From: Chytriomyces cf. hyalinus JEL632
Lineage: Eukaryota; Chytridiomycota; Chytridiomycetes; Chytridiales; Chytriomycetaceae
Direction: 5' to 3'
Assembly (NCBI GenBank): GCA_025435555.1
Contig: JAIWWG010000024.1
Coordinates: forward strand, 124,001 to 188,000
Length of the DNA stretch: 64,000 nucleotides
Position 1 is the stretch's first letter, and each line of letters begins with the position of its first letter. Shown here piece after piece: positions 10,325-24,100 of the stretch. Below the pieces are notes generated by a model. It saw nothing but the letters and a program-made list of their open reading frames with translations, was not told where the DNA came from and ran no database searches. The position numbers were made by a program, and so were the translations under genes.

Positions 10325-12702
10325 TATAATGCTGGTGAGCCTTTCGAGCGTGTTGATTTGTTGTATAAAAGCAAAATAAATACATTGCACTTTGACAGGT
10401 CTTCCTTTCCGGCTTTCTTAGCGTCAATGATTATCCTCCAGTAGAATCTGCTTCATCCGTGGTGGTTGTAGTTTGTTCCGTGTTGCTCTGAATAACGCCT
10501 TGAACTGTTGTGTTCGCTGCTCAGCGGTTCATTCGGGCACGCCGCTCGACCAATGTAGATATATGAGCTACATCAGATGGAGCTACGGAACGGTTCAGCT
10601 GGACCATTGGTGACGTCGGACCAGTGTTTGCGCATCATTCTTTTGACTATCGGGATCGTTTGTGCCGACCGGATTGGGAAAGTGGGATGCGTGAAGACTT
10701 CATGAGGACCGCAGCGTACAGCGTGGTCGCTTCGTCCTTCTCGCAGTCAGTTCTTGGCGAGAATGCCTGCCTTCGGGTTCGTCGCCAGTTTGAAGTGTTT
10801 TTCTAACCCCGCATTGACTTGGCAAATTTTTGGAGGGGGCAAAAGAGAAAGGGTGCAAGCGGGTCAAACGAGCAAAGCAAAACGGACCAGGGCGGGTTGC
10901 TCCTCGTTTCCAGCGGCGCATTAGAAAATAAACGAGGCGGGTGGGCGATTTTCTCGTGTGGACGGACGAGGTCTCCGCGAACCCGAAAGCAGCTAATTGA
11001 AGCTCATTCAAGGAATGGCAACGCGTGGGCAACACGTGCAAGTTTATAAAAAGGGTTAATACGCTGTTTATAGCTACCCCAGCTGTTGCTAGCTTCCGTT
11101 GTCCTTCCAATTTCCTTCCTCCAACAACATCTCACTCACCGGCGCACAGTTCGTGATAAATGTATCTTTTGACACTGCATTGGTCAAAACAGCGTACCTC
11201 TTTACATACCGCCTTCTCTGACGAGGGTTCTTGGAATGACACCAGTTCAAGAGCCCCGTTCAAAAAAAATGGAAACCCTCTGCAATCAGCTTCGCATCCA
11301 AGCAAACCAGCCTCGCGCATTCTTCGCAGGGTCCTCTTATAGCACAGGTTTGAAACCACAGCAAGTGCGTCATTGCAGCAGCGCCAAGATATGACTCCCT
11401 CATTCAATCACAGTTTACCCGCCGTTCATGGAGCAAGTACGGTTGCTGGGAGTGTATATCCCTGCCCAATGAAAAGTGTCACCGAGTGGTCATGTCTCAG
11501 CGAAGCTGCTGACATAAATTATCAATGCGTCCCTTTGTGCGAATGCCGGCTCTTATGTCGAGTTACTGGAAGGTCAGCATATCTCAGCGCTAGGTGCATC
11601 GCATCAGTCTGGAGCCCTTTCAACATCCCCGTACAACAACAACTGCAACTCTTTTCGCTACTTGGACTGCGTTTTATGTTTCTAAGCGATACTCCACGAA
11701 AGCCACACCGCCTCGTCCGTGCTCTTCAACCTCGCCCCTGCTCGCATGACCGGATCGCATTTCTTCGTGCTTGTGCCTGCTCAAAGAAGGATTCAACTTT
11801 CGATGGAAAAAGACAGCGCTGGTTCACTATGGCTTCGAATTGCTGAGAGATGCCACAAACGCGGTGACAGTCTCAACGGACCTCGAAACAAAGCGCGCGA
11901 AAATTGCTCAAACTGTACACTTGTTTGGATTTGGAGGTTCCTGCTAGTGATTTGGGTTTTAAAATAATGGGGGTCTTTGAACTTGTCACAGATGTTTCGT
12001 GGTTTATCCCTGTTGGGTTTGTTGAACTTGTTGACTCCTTTGTATTTCTTGCGCCTGACCCCTTCAATTTTTCTATCACAGCTCACACACATTCGAAAAA
12101 CCCTTCTACAGAGGGTACCGGCCGCACCTTTAAATGATGCTTGTATATTTGTGCCTGCAAATCGATTCTCTGCGTGTATTGTACACCAAACGCGAAAGGG
12201 AGCTTTCATTCCTGCCTGTTGCAGTGAAGCAGGACGCAAGAGAAATGGATACACGTATGAGAATGCCTGTCAGCATTCTAAGAGACACGACGTAGGTGCT
12301 CCTTCCAATGAGCGCGTCATGATTGCCGCTTGTATGTACGTGATGACCGGAATATTGGCTGCGTAGAACAGATGCGGGTCCATTTCGTAGTCGTTAATAA
12401 ACACCTGACTCGTTACAGAGAGTGCTGAAGCCTGGCTCTGCCGCCCTTTGTTGTGTGTGTGTTCACATCTGCAAATTTTCACACTTTCACAAGGCAAGTG
12501 TTGCTGGGCGCATGTCCTAACCGCACCCCATCCTCATCGCATCCGCCACGGCGCAAGCCTCGAACAGCTCTGTAGACGGCGTACGAATGACGTCGTAATG
12601 TTGGCGGATGAAAGTGGTGGGATAGATGGGCGCTGATGGATTGAACAGATGGACTCTCGACACACAACAACCAACCAACTAATCCATCTCTCACTGACAG
12701 AA
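10325..12702. other. Long region without a recognised gene
   Basis: About 2.4 kb. It begins with the 3' end of copy 2 and finishes with the leader of the uL23 gene. Open frames of 75-157 codons on both strands carry no family motif and overlap one another, so no gene is called. Confidence 0.35.
10375..10380 (+). terminator. Polyadenylation signal AATAAA after copy 2
   Basis: AATAAA lies about 50 bp after the stop codon, in an AT-rich 3' region. Confidence 0.5.
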
Positions 12703-13324
12703 ATGGCACCAAAGACCACCACCGGTACAATCTCTATCAATTCGAATCATCTATCTCTCGAAACAACCCTATGCGAACGGACACATCGAATCTCGAAACC
12801 GTTGACTAAAATAACCTATCATATTCCATAGCTGCCCCAGCGATCAAGAAGGCCGCTGCCGCTAAGAAGGCCGCCCTTAAGGGAACAGCCGCCAAGGTGA
12901 CCCGTAAGGTGCGCACCAACACCACCTTCCGTATCCCAAAGACCCTGCGTCTTGCCCGTACCCCAAAGTACCCACGTCGCTCCGTCCCACGCACCCCAAC
13001 TCTGGATGCCCACGCCATCATCAAATTCCCATTGAACACGGAGTCTGCAATGAAGAAGATTGAGGAGGACAACACCCTTGTTTTCATCACCGATGTGCGT
13101 GCCAACAAGAGACAGATCAAGGATGCCGTTCAGCGTCTGTACGATGTCTCTGCCGTCAAGGTCAACACCTTGATCAGGTAAATCATCAGTATTCTGTGCT
13201 TGTGTCGGAGGATCTTTTGTGTTGATCATTTCTCTGCAGACCCGACGGTGCCAAGAAAGCCTACGTTAAGCTCGATGCTGATGTTGAGGCTCTCGAAGTT
13301 GCCAACAGAATCGGATTCATCTAA
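12703..13324 (+). CDS. 60S ribosomal protein uL23 (L23a; yeast L25)
   Basis: Exons 12703-12724, 12832-13177 and 13240-13324 encode about 150 residues. The basic Ala/Lys-rich N-terminal extension is followed by [18 protein letters not shown], then [20 protein letters not shown] and the closing [15 protein letters not shown], all hallmarks of eukaryotic uL23. This protein binds 25S rRNA near the exit tunnel and forms part of the docking site for nascent-chain factors. The short 22-nt first exon is typical of fungal ribosomal protein genes. Splice phases agree throughout. Confidence 0.96.
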
Positions 13325-13859
13325 ACCAATCGCTGCAACTCAAGAATTTCAATTTCTGTTTTATATGGTTGGAAATGTGTTTGCGGGTGAGGTTTTCGGG
13401 ACGAGCCATTGTTGTGGGGTGTGTTTCTTTGCCCGATTTGGTGCTTCTGAATCGCGGTAAACAAAATAATAACTAAGTTTGCAAAACGCCAACCTGCTCG
13501 TTTCATTCTTCATTCTTCATTCGATATGTACTGTACCAGGTTAAACAATGATGGACGAGTGCTCACACGGCCGACACTGGGGCAACCGTTTGTCTGTTGC
13601 CGAAGCGTCTGGGAACAAATGACACAAACGCGAACCGGCTTGGCATTTGTGTGGACGGGCTGTTGCATCAATCAAGCAACGCGCAACTTGTCTCTCTTCA
13701 AACTCACTCCTCAGTCTCTATATGCCTTGCCTCTGTGCCGTATTCCGTATCGGGATGGGTTCGGGTGCAGCTCATCTGAATCATCCCAATTATTCAGTGC
13801 TTATAAAAGCTTCGAGAAGGAAGTAAATAAATCAAGCAAATTGACCATAAATAAAACTG
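13325..13859. other. Spacer between uL23 and the carrier gene
   Basis: The 3' region of uL23 and the promoter of the carrier gene; no other gene was seen. Confidence 0.45.
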
Positions 13860-15256
13860 ATGGAAACCACCGCAACGACGCCGCTGTCACCCTTGCCTCA
13901 TGCAAAGTACTTTTACAACACATCTACATTCCACAATGCCATTGCCGGCTTCTCTGGCGGGGTCATAACCACTGCATTCCTGCAACCACTTGATGTAGTC
14001 AAGATCAGATTTCAAGGTGCGTTCTTTTGGCCCTTCCGACGCGGCCAGCATCACCAGTCTGCACTTTTACTTGGAACTTGAAAAGCAGGTTTCGCAGCAA
14101 AGTCGCAGCTTACTCACGCCTTCTTTTTTTCTTCTTTCGATGATCCAATGCAGTGAACGAAACGAGTCGCGGAGGAATCTTTCGCGGGACTTGGACGTCG
14201 TTACGAAAGATTTACGGCAACGATGGCATGCGGGGACTGTACCGAGGCATCGTTCCATCCATGTGGGGCGCATCCTTGTCCTGGGGCTTCTACTTTGCAA
14301 CGTAATTTGACATGTCCCCCAACACACAAATAATGGGAAGTAACAAACACCCATTGACTGCAGCTACGACTCCATCAAAGACCAAATGCAGCGATACATT
14401 GATAAGTCAAACGGCTACATCGAACCAAAAGACTCGAACGACGCGCACAAAGTCAAATCGGCGTCTCGATTAACTCCAGCCCACCACCTCGTTGCATCTA
14501 CAATCACCGGAATTCTCACCTGTAAAACTCTTTAAAAACTCTTCCGTCGACACCTTGCTTACAACTGATGTCAATTCCAGGTTTCCTGACAAATCCGATC
14601 TGGATCATGAAAGTTCGTTTCTGCGCAGACAGCTACAGGGACCCAAACGCCTACCAAACTCTACGCGAAGGACTCACAAAACTCTATAAACACGAAGGGA
14701 TGCGGGGTCTCTACCGCGGCCTTGTGCCAGCGCTGATGGGCGTGAGCCAGAAAAGTTTCCAGTTCGTCGCATATGAGGAGTTGAAGACATGGCGAGCAAG
14801 GGTAAAAGGCAGTGGAGATGTGAATAAGCTGGATACATGGGATTACATGGGTATGGCTACGACAGCGAAAGTGTTTGCGATGTCGATCACATATCCGTAC
14901 CAAGTTGTGAGAGCAAGAATTCAGGTAACATAATGACGGTGTCGTTTAAACTCGAATCTTGTCAGCTAAACGAATGCGTTTTTGGAAAACAGAATCAGAG
15001 AGGAGCTGGAGCAGGGGTGTATAAATCAACACTTGGAACTATCCGAATCATTTATCGAAACGAGAAAATAGCTGGGTTTTACAAAGGGATGGGCCCCAAT
15101 TTGATTCGAGTTCTCCCTGGATCTGTTCTAACCTTTGTCGTCTATGAGGTAATAGCAACTGTGTCCTCACTTAGAATTGAAGCGACTAACCCCCCAAACT
15201 TTCTCCCTTTCCGCCGGCAGTCTGCTAGTAAATTCTGCCGCCTCTACTTATCATAA
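13860..15256 (+). CDS. Mitochondrial carrier, FAD/folate transporter type (SLC25A32/Flx1-like)
   Basis: Six exons (13860-14016, 14154-14301, 14364-14521, 14581-14924, 14993-15148, 15221-15256) give about 332 residues. The protein shows the three-fold mitochondrial carrier repeat: a first signature QPLDVVKIRF, a second TNPIWIMKVRF, and a third in the form TYPYQVVRARI. GLYRGIVPSMWG, GLYRGLVPALMG and GFYKGMGPNLIR follow in each repeat. TNPIW in the second repeat (with W) is characteristic of the folate/FAD/pyrimidine branch of this family, acting at the inner membrane. Which substrate it carries cannot be told by eye. All five introns sit between conserved phases, and the tail is short (SASKFCRLYLS). 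Confidence 0.9.
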
Positions 15257-18158
15257 AATCAAGCATGGAATGCAAATAAAGCAGATTACAGCTTATACGT
15301 TACATCTCGTTTTTGCGAACACAAGAGATGCAAACAAGCGTATTTCCAAACCCGAAAGCCCAACATACTCTCCCTCAGAAACTCAATCCCTTGTCCATTC
15401 AAGCGTTCAAGGTACTCGCAGATTCCATGCATTCCGAAAACTTAGCTGCTGCACTCGTGACACGGCCAGTTAAAACAACCCCCAGCAACCATGTCCCAAC
15501 AACTATGTGTACTGAGAATGTCAGACAGACATATCGCCAGGGGGAAAAGAGAGGTGGAAAACATAAGTCAGCATTTCACTGCGGTATATTCCAACAGACT
15601 TGTCACAAACGGAGAAAGGAAACTTGACTTGTTGGAAACAAACATATATAGGGTAAAAGGAACAGGCAGCAATTGTTTGGAAGAAAAAATGTTTTGTGTT
15701 TGCAGTGCTGCCGGCTCATAAAGTTCACTTGGTCCTGAGTCACACGGGCGGGTACCTCTTTTGCAAGTGGACAGTGCAGGCGCTTCCTCTTGCATTTCAT
15801 TCGCCGCCCCCTCCCCCGCGTACCCGCCGCGTGCGAAGCGCGCACACTGTGTGCATCCCCATTAACTCGACTTGCTGCTACACGCTCAGAAAAAGTCTTC
15901 ACATGTACACCGTTTTTTTTGGACCGGTCCTTTGTGTCCCCCTCGTGTATTCCAAGGGTCCCAAATAAAAGGGGAGCCGAGGAAAAGGAAAGATAGGATA
16001 TCAGAGACCCTTCCATTTTGTGGCGTATCCCAACACTATGCTGAATTGGACCAAGCTGGTAAACTTGGCCACCGGTTTGTTTGTACGGTTGTCATACACC
16101 ACCACAGCGCCACGGAACTGGCCAGGGAAAATAACCATCTATAGGGCAAAAGGAACACGCAGCAACGATTTTCTCAATGTCTTGCATGCATGAAAAGAGC
16201 CGTGACAACCAGGGACGGCTCAATCAATCGTCTCTTGGCTGTCAGGTGTTGAAATATCTTCATCGAGACCATTCTGAGATGTTCTCAAGCTTCAAAGTGA
16301 GTGCGGTGAGCACAAAGCAACCAACATAGCGTTGCAAGTGAAAAACAGAATGTACGGATGCAGAGGGACGACGGAATCGTTGCGCAGGAGGGCCTTGATA
16401 TCTACGTCCGACCCAGCAATGAATCTGTGTTTCGAGTGCCGAATCAGCCACTCGCACGAATCCCTTGTGTTTGGCCTCCAAATAAACCCATCTCGAAAAG
16501 GAGGCGATGGAAACACTGCTCAAACACGTCCGAAACTACTGCCTCGCGACGACGAAACTGCGACCCATTTACTCGCTCGGCATGAGGTAACAGCGTCGTT
16601 CAATCGAATGCCGAAACACAGGATTGATGTTTCATGCTTGTCGAGATGGATTCGGACGTAATGACTTTGAAGTTCGCGTCGCTGCCAAGGAGGGAAGGTG
16701 CATTTGCTGTTCTTACGACGATCGAACGACACAAGCTGACCACATGTTCACCTCAGTGGCAAAGCGCTGCCAATTTCTGCTGAGACTCAACGCGTATCAT
16801 CTTGCGGGAATACAGGCCCGAAAAATGGGCCATGTGCTTTGTGAATCCCGCGCGACATGAACTCAATCCACCATGACATCAATTTAATTCAGCGCGTGCG
16901 GATGATATTTCGCTTGGTTTTCAATGTTGAGGTTCCCAGAGACAAAAGCCAATACAACAAGGTATCATTCGATATTGCAGGATATTTGTTTTCGGAGTCT
17001 TTGCTCATGTCGCATTCTCACAGGATTTGCCGTCAGCACTGTGACTGTCGGAAATTGGCGCCGCAGTTCGCCGCCGAAAGAGGGCGCGAGACGCTCAAGA
17101 TTCAGATTGATGTTCGCACAGCAAGTTGGAAATAGGATGAAGTTGACATTGAAATTGAGACGCAGTGTACGGTGATTTAGATATGCCATATATCCTTGTG
17201 GCATTCGGATCTTATAATCGAAGCAGTGATATAACGCACCATACAGCTATTCAGAGGTCGCTTTGGTTTATGGAGTAACTTTTCTCGGTCTGGGTTCACA
17301 TTGTTTCGAGTCAAAATCACACAATGCCAACAGGTTGGCGTGCCTGTTGACCCCATCTTAATCTATTCACACAAGAAGGGCCCTTGCGTATTCGAACTGG
17401 TTGGCAGGGTTGCACAGTTACTTTTTTTCAGCGAGCAATCGCAAAGTGTTATTTTTAGTTTTATTATTCCCAGCCAGTCACGCCACGGCCTGTTTTCGAG
17501 ATTTGTGGAGGATGGTATTTGCTTCTGTGTGGAGGCTGCCTTCCCATCTGGATGGCGTTGCATTTTGTTGACAAGGCAACGCCACTTGCTTATTTTGGTT
17601 CGCCGAGTGTGGTTGGGTGACGGGGTTTGTGCCACATTCGTGTTTGATTGTGACTTTCGCAACATCAAGGACGAAAATGGACTTGACAAGGAAACGGTAG
17701 AAAAATGAACCCACCCGATTGCAATTGTGCACCTGCGCGTTTGATTTTGAACCAGAATAAAGTGATGTGACTATCAGAAACGCGTCCTGGGTCGCAGTAT
17801 CGGCATCGAATTACGTGGGTACAAGGATGATTCTTTTTCCTGAGTTGGTGTAAAAATCAGCATTAAATAGTAGGCGACAACTGTTGCTGTGTTGTGATGA
17901 GGTAGAGGCGCATCTTAAAAAAGCATTCTTCCCCCTCATCAGGTGCGCATTGCAGTCACTCGCTTGTGCAGGGCCGGAAAGGTATCCGTAATTTCAAGAA
18001 TTTGACGCGGGGAACAAAGGGACAACTTTGGTCGTCAAAAGTGATTGGCTGGTCTCCCAACACCAGAAGAAACAGAACCTCACACACGCGTCAAACAAGC
18101 TGCAAAAGAGAAGGACCAGGGCAAAAGATCTCACCCGCAATACAGTAAACCGCGTACC
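15257..18158. other. Long region without a recognised gene
   Basis: About 2.9 kb. It has many overlapping short frames on both strands without motifs. Two imperfect copies of a 30-bp sequence of the form ATAGGGYAAAAGGAACASGCAGCAA occur near 15648 and 16138. No gene is called. Confidence 0.35.
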
Positions 18159-21100
18159 ATGAAATCACAAAGGAAGTCTCCCTGCGGAAATGGAATCGCT
18201 CCCTCATCTGCCTTTGGGTCCACCAACATATTCGTCAGCCCGCAACCACCGAAAAAACCACCACCCTCGTCTGGAGCGACTCAATCGAAAACAAAGCAGA
18301 GATTAGTTTCAGCGTCTTCTTCACCGAGTTTCACTTCAGCTTCGATCAAACCCCTGTCATCCCATCCACTTCAAAGAGGCGGTTTCGATGCAGGAACTGC
18401 AAATAGTGACTTAAACGACACAAGACAATGCCCAAGGTACAACTCGACCCTATGAAATCCTACCATCATACACATTTACCAAAACGAAAACGGAATAATA
18501 GCAAGCGAAGTAACCCCACCTTGCGAGAGCGTGAGCGCGTTTATGATGTAAATCTCGTGACTCGCGAAATGCCGTATGTTATCTCATTTATTTATTCATC
18601 ATATCATCTGTTGAGCTCATTTTTGCAACAGATTGTATGAACCGCTGGTGGATGAAGGACTGCAAGACTATTTCAGCAGCTCCAACATTCGAAAACATTT
18701 AGTGAACGTGAGATTGGTGAGCCATCGCCCCATTTTTAAAACCGTTCTCTCTCAGCTTAGCCGCCTTCGGGGTTTAGATTTCGGATGACAGCCGGGTGAT
18801 ACCAAAGAGGCAGTTCAATCGAAATCAAGTTTATCTTGACCGAGTTGCACACGAAGAGCGGAATTGCAAAAAAGAGGAAGAGAGGGAGTTGGATCGGCAT
18901 ATTGAGGTGATGTCAGGTGGAATTAAAGAGGCAGAGTGAATAACGCGGCGTCGTTGCAACAAACTAGAACGCTATTCGGCATCACATTCGCGGCGAAAAA
19001 AACAAGTATTCCAAGCATAACTGCCTCCCAATGGTAATGAAACCGAAAGCAGTATTCTCTGTCAGTTTAAGAAAAGTAACGGAAACATGTTTATTTTCTC
19101 CGAAAATAGGACGCCGAACAGTCGGAAAAATACCCGGACTATTTGTCAGCACAGCCAGTCACACAATGGAAAGCCGTGATGCGAAACGCCGAAAAAGCGC
19201 CGGCGCTCAAAGTGACTGAAACGCTACTATTTTCGCAACTCACAAAAATGAGCGCGAAACGCCTGCGCGAATACGGTCTTGATCCAAACAAAGTCATCCC
19301 ACAATCACATCACTTCAAATCCAAAGAGAAACTGAAACGAGTTGCGCCGTCTGTGATTGCGGCAAAGAAAGCGGAAGTCCACGACGACTTGAGCGAAATG
19401 GAAATGGAGGCGGAGAGGATGTCGCCTGTACTGAAGCTGTTTGAGATGGCGAGGAAGCAGTACGAGAAGCGGGACTTGAATGCCACGAAACTGCTGCTGC
19501 ATGAGCTTGTGAGGGTTGTGGGAGGGATGCCGCCGCCAATATCCCCTTCGCAGTCTTTGGATGAGCTGAGCATCACACAAGACATCAGTAGTTTGACTTC
19601 TGTGCCTCTTGACAATTCTGAAATTATGCTGATTGGATACATCAAACAGTTGGGAGGAAATGTGGACAAGGTAAGCGCTTACGTTCCCTGACCTCCCCAA
19701 AAGAGAGTGTCTACAATAAGTTTTTTTATTGTTCCGCCAATGCAACGAAGGTTATCAAACAAATCGAAGCAAAAAAAGGATCAGTCAGTTCCGCACCAAC
19801 CTCAAGGAAACTTAAAACGACAAATGGCAGACTCTCAGCACCGTCTGTTCCAACGAAACTGAGGCCAAGCACTGCCAGACCGTCTCGCGACGCAGAATAT
19901 CCAATTGGGTCTGAGTTTAGCGATTTTGGCTCAGATTGCGGGTACGAAGTGACTGCGCAAATCATGGCTGCCAATGAAGATTTGGTCTCCAAAGCAATTC
20001 GTAAAGCGGACGTATTGGAAGAAAAGGATGAAAACATCAGGAATTCTGAGGCAGAAAAGAAAACAAATGTCACTGAAAAGATTGAGATCGCAGCGAATGA
20101 GAGCGATCAAAATACGAATGCGTACGATGCTGACGCGGAAGAAACGTTTGAAGATTTCACGGAACTGGAACATTCGACCAATTCGAAAGAAGCCGAGCAA
20201 GGTTCCATGAATGAATCTCATCCTGTTTCGGGCCTCATTGAGCAAATGCAGCCGCACCAGGCCATTGCAGAAGATTTCGCGCCAGTAAGTTTGCAACACC
20301 AGCAGTCTGGGACCTTTACTTCTCAAAGCAGCTTTGGCGACAACATTGACGCCACTCAGAACAGAAGTAAAAAAGATGTTTCAGCCTCTATGGACTATAT
20401 CGCAGCCATTGCTGCACTCGAAGAGCCGTCCGAATGCGTGGGCGTTGAACAGCTCTTGAATCTTTCCAGACAAGTTTCCTACGTTTTACAACAGCCGGAA
20501 CCGATGAAAATTCGCAATGACCAGCTTGATGAAAATGATGCTGAGTTGAAATCTGCTCTGGAAGAATTCTTTGAAAAGTCAGCTTCGAATCCTTCAGTTT
20601 ACGATATTCCAGAAGTTGCGACAGAAAGCTGCGAAGTGCTTGTTGCCCAGGTTGCTGCTGAACATTTTGATGCAGACGAAGCTGATGATGTCCAGGATGT
20701 GCCAATCGTGAATCGTGTCGACGACATTCAAGCAGATGAAGAGAAGCACATCCATGCAGGCGCACAATACGAGTCCCTGCAGCTCATTTCCAAAGAAACT
20801 CTGACTGAAACACTTGTGGTTCAGGAAAAGATTCAATATCGCGCGCTGGATGTCGATCTTGCAGAGGGCCCAATTGTATCATCAAACGAGGCTGATTTGA
20901 AGGTAACCGTTGAAGTTGCAGCACTAGCAGCAGCACCACTACCGACGCAAACGCAAGAGGAAGACTTGGCTACGTCATTCGAAACAATCAGCTCCTTTGC
21001 AGAAGGATATCTTGTTGATGAGCGTGCCCACAGCGAACCAAACATTACGAATGAAGCACAGATTCCAGCTGAAGACGAAATTGGCGAGGCTGACAACGCC

Positions 21101-24100
21101 GAGGATACGAATGAGCAATTTCAAGCTATTGCCGAGGGTGAAAGTTTGGAGCATGACCCCGAAACTGACCATCATCCTGCTGGTGAGGAAAATGCTGCCA
21201 GCCAAACAGCAATCAGTGCCGCGGTTGACGGCTTGGCCGGAACCAATTCGATGTTGAATGATTCGCAAAGTGTTATCTCCGATCCAGGCAATACTACTTC
21301 CGAGAATGTAACCTCTATCGAAGCAACAAATATGAGTCACGGCATGGATATTCAGACTCAAAGCGTGCAGCAGCATCCCAACAACTCACCGCCAGAGACC
21401 CTCAAATTATCCAAAAATGCTCTGTCAACTGCCATTGTATCCTCTCAGCAAACCCTGATATCGCGTGAGACGAGTTCGAAGGACTTGGTTTCGAAAAAGT
21501 CAGTCGCTTTCAACGATCAGAATGCCACAGCCTCGACAGAAGTTTTGAAGGCTGGCGCAATCGAGGAAAGGAAAATACTTCAGTCGGATTCAAATGAAAA
21601 CAAAGCTCATATTCAGGCATCCTCACTGGAGCAAGACGAGGTGCATCCAGAAATTGATCTGACTGAAACCATAGGAGCACCAGATTCGGCAAAGTCGCAG
21701 CCAGTAGGAGATACGCGATGGGAAGAAATTGCGGCAAAGGAGACAGATGCAACATCTGAGATTGGACAAGCTGTTACCACAGCGCCACCCACAGCCCCAT
21801 CCGACCACGTTCATCCCCACTCAGACTCCAACCTCGTAGATCAAGTCGTAGAGATTTCACCCCTCGTGAAAGAATCCGTCCTATCGCACGAGGAAGGGTC
21901 CAAAGATAACGAAGCGAAAACACTAAATCAACTCACGGACGAAACTGCAGTACCGGACAAAGCCATCACAGCCAAAGTCATCACAGAACATTTTTTCCCG
22001 CCAGAAGACGCAAAAGTTCTCGATAACGCGCAATCCACCGCCTTGGGACCTGAGATCCTTCACGATCCAAAAGAGCAGTCCCAATTCGAGTTGAATGTCA
22101 AAGCTGAGAGCGGCGAATTTATCGACTACGAGGATGACTTTGCCGATGCGGATGTACCAGTTGATGATGCGACGCAGGTTGAGAATGTTCACGAAGATAC
22201 AGTGCGGCACTCCCAGGATGCGTCAAGCCATGATATCACTGAGCAAGACACAACCACAGAAAATGATGGAATGGCGCAGGAGGAGCAAGCAGCTGCGGTG
22301 ACATTAGCGGGTCACCAAGCTGTCGACACTGAAACCAGAACAAACCTATTGAGGACAACTCAGGTCGGAGATGAATCCAGATCTACGCCAACTGTCGTGG
22401 ATGAAAAACACGAATTGGATGCCGCCCTCTCTGAAACTACATTTGAGCCTGCTTCGAATGTGGATCACAGTGCGCCCGATAACCAAGTACGTGACCAATG
22501 GGAATTCGATGAGCCTCAAAACCAGTCAACACACCATGGTCAAGATCAAGGGCCATCAGATAGTTCTACGAGCTTATCCAACGGATATGGTAATGATTTT
22601 GAGGAAGCCTCTGTCCACGGCGGCTCCTGTGAAAACATGGCCGCTCCTTCTGCAGCTACCAACAGCCTTGAGACTGAGGGCCGGATCCCCCATGAAAATG
22701 CTGACATTGAGCCACCTCAAAGCAAGACCGTGGTTTCAAACTCAGTTTCTGGCTCAATGAACAAGTTGTCCGCGTCTGCAGAGGCGGTAAAACGATCCGT
22801 AACATTTTCTCAAACGCTGGAGCAACCAGAAACTGCGCCGCTTCAGATCAACACTCAAGGGAATGCCACAGTAGCGAAAGCCAGTCCTTCCATCAATCTC
22901 AACGGAAGCACTTCATCAATGTGAGGGTTTTCTTTTGACTAGACTGTAAGCACATGAAACTGACCAAAAAAACTTTTCAGCACGTCCGAAGAAGAATACA
23001 CGGCTCCACCATTTCTCAATCGTAAAAGCATCATTTCTGATAGAAAACCAAGCATGTTTGTGTCGTCATTAATACGAAGGGCGAGCAGGCTGTCTCCAAC
23101 GTCAATGGAAGTCCCAATCAGCTTCCCGCCCGCCTACAGCGAAACAACGGACGACCTCATTGATGGTATACGCGGTCGCCCGTCTAGACAGATGCTCGAT
23201 CGACGACCTTCCGCCAAGAGCCCCTTGAACTTTACTTTACCTGTCGATTCAGATTCAGAAGGCGAAGAAGAATATCAGGAAACCGTTATGAATGCATCAG
23301 CTGTTCTTGGCGCGTCTCCAATGACAACTAATCAGATTGCGCCAATCTCAAATCCGCAAGATATTTCCATGCGTCAGTCTGTCGAGGTTTTACTGAACAA
23401 CTCAGCCTCAGTTGATCATGCTGAACCATCCGGGGACACGTCGAAGCTAGAAGCAAGCAATCAGAACTTGAGCAATGTAAGCAATCACATGCTGTCGTCG
23501 GTTGGTGATGTGGCCAATGAACAAGGGATGAAGCCCACGATTTCCAGGCCAGGTGAAGAGTCGAAAAACAAACACCGCATAACACGCCATGCTAACACAT
23601 ATATTAGATTTAAGTCCGGCATCGAGACCACATTCTATTGTCACTATAAACAGAGTGGGGGCCGCATCCAGTACTGCAGTGAATAATTCAATTGCTGCAA
23701 TCAGCCCTTCCAAAGACGGATCTTCACCATCATTAAATGTCGCAAGCAATCTTCCTCGAAAATCGCGACTACAGCAAGTAGCTGGAACATCGAATCCCTC
23801 CTTGAGTTTGAATGGAAGCATCACGTCTCTGTAAGTACATTACATCAATCGCTTCCCTGACCTTAATCTAACTTTCAATCGTTCCTACAGATCTTCATCG
23901 GCTGGCGACTCTGACACCGATTACGTATCTCCCACATTTATGACGCGTGCAAGCATATCCCCAGATCGTAAAGCAAGCATGCTCGTCACGTCACTCATTA
24001 GACGCGCAAGTCATGCTTCACCTACAAGCGTCAGCCCGGGTTTGACAGTCTCAAAAATGTCTCCAACGCATGATGACACGGAGGATTTGATGGACAGCGT

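Noticed and set aside
11373-11846. 157-codon plus-strand frame
   Set aside because: No motif, overlapped by frames on both strands and with no splice-supported continuation.
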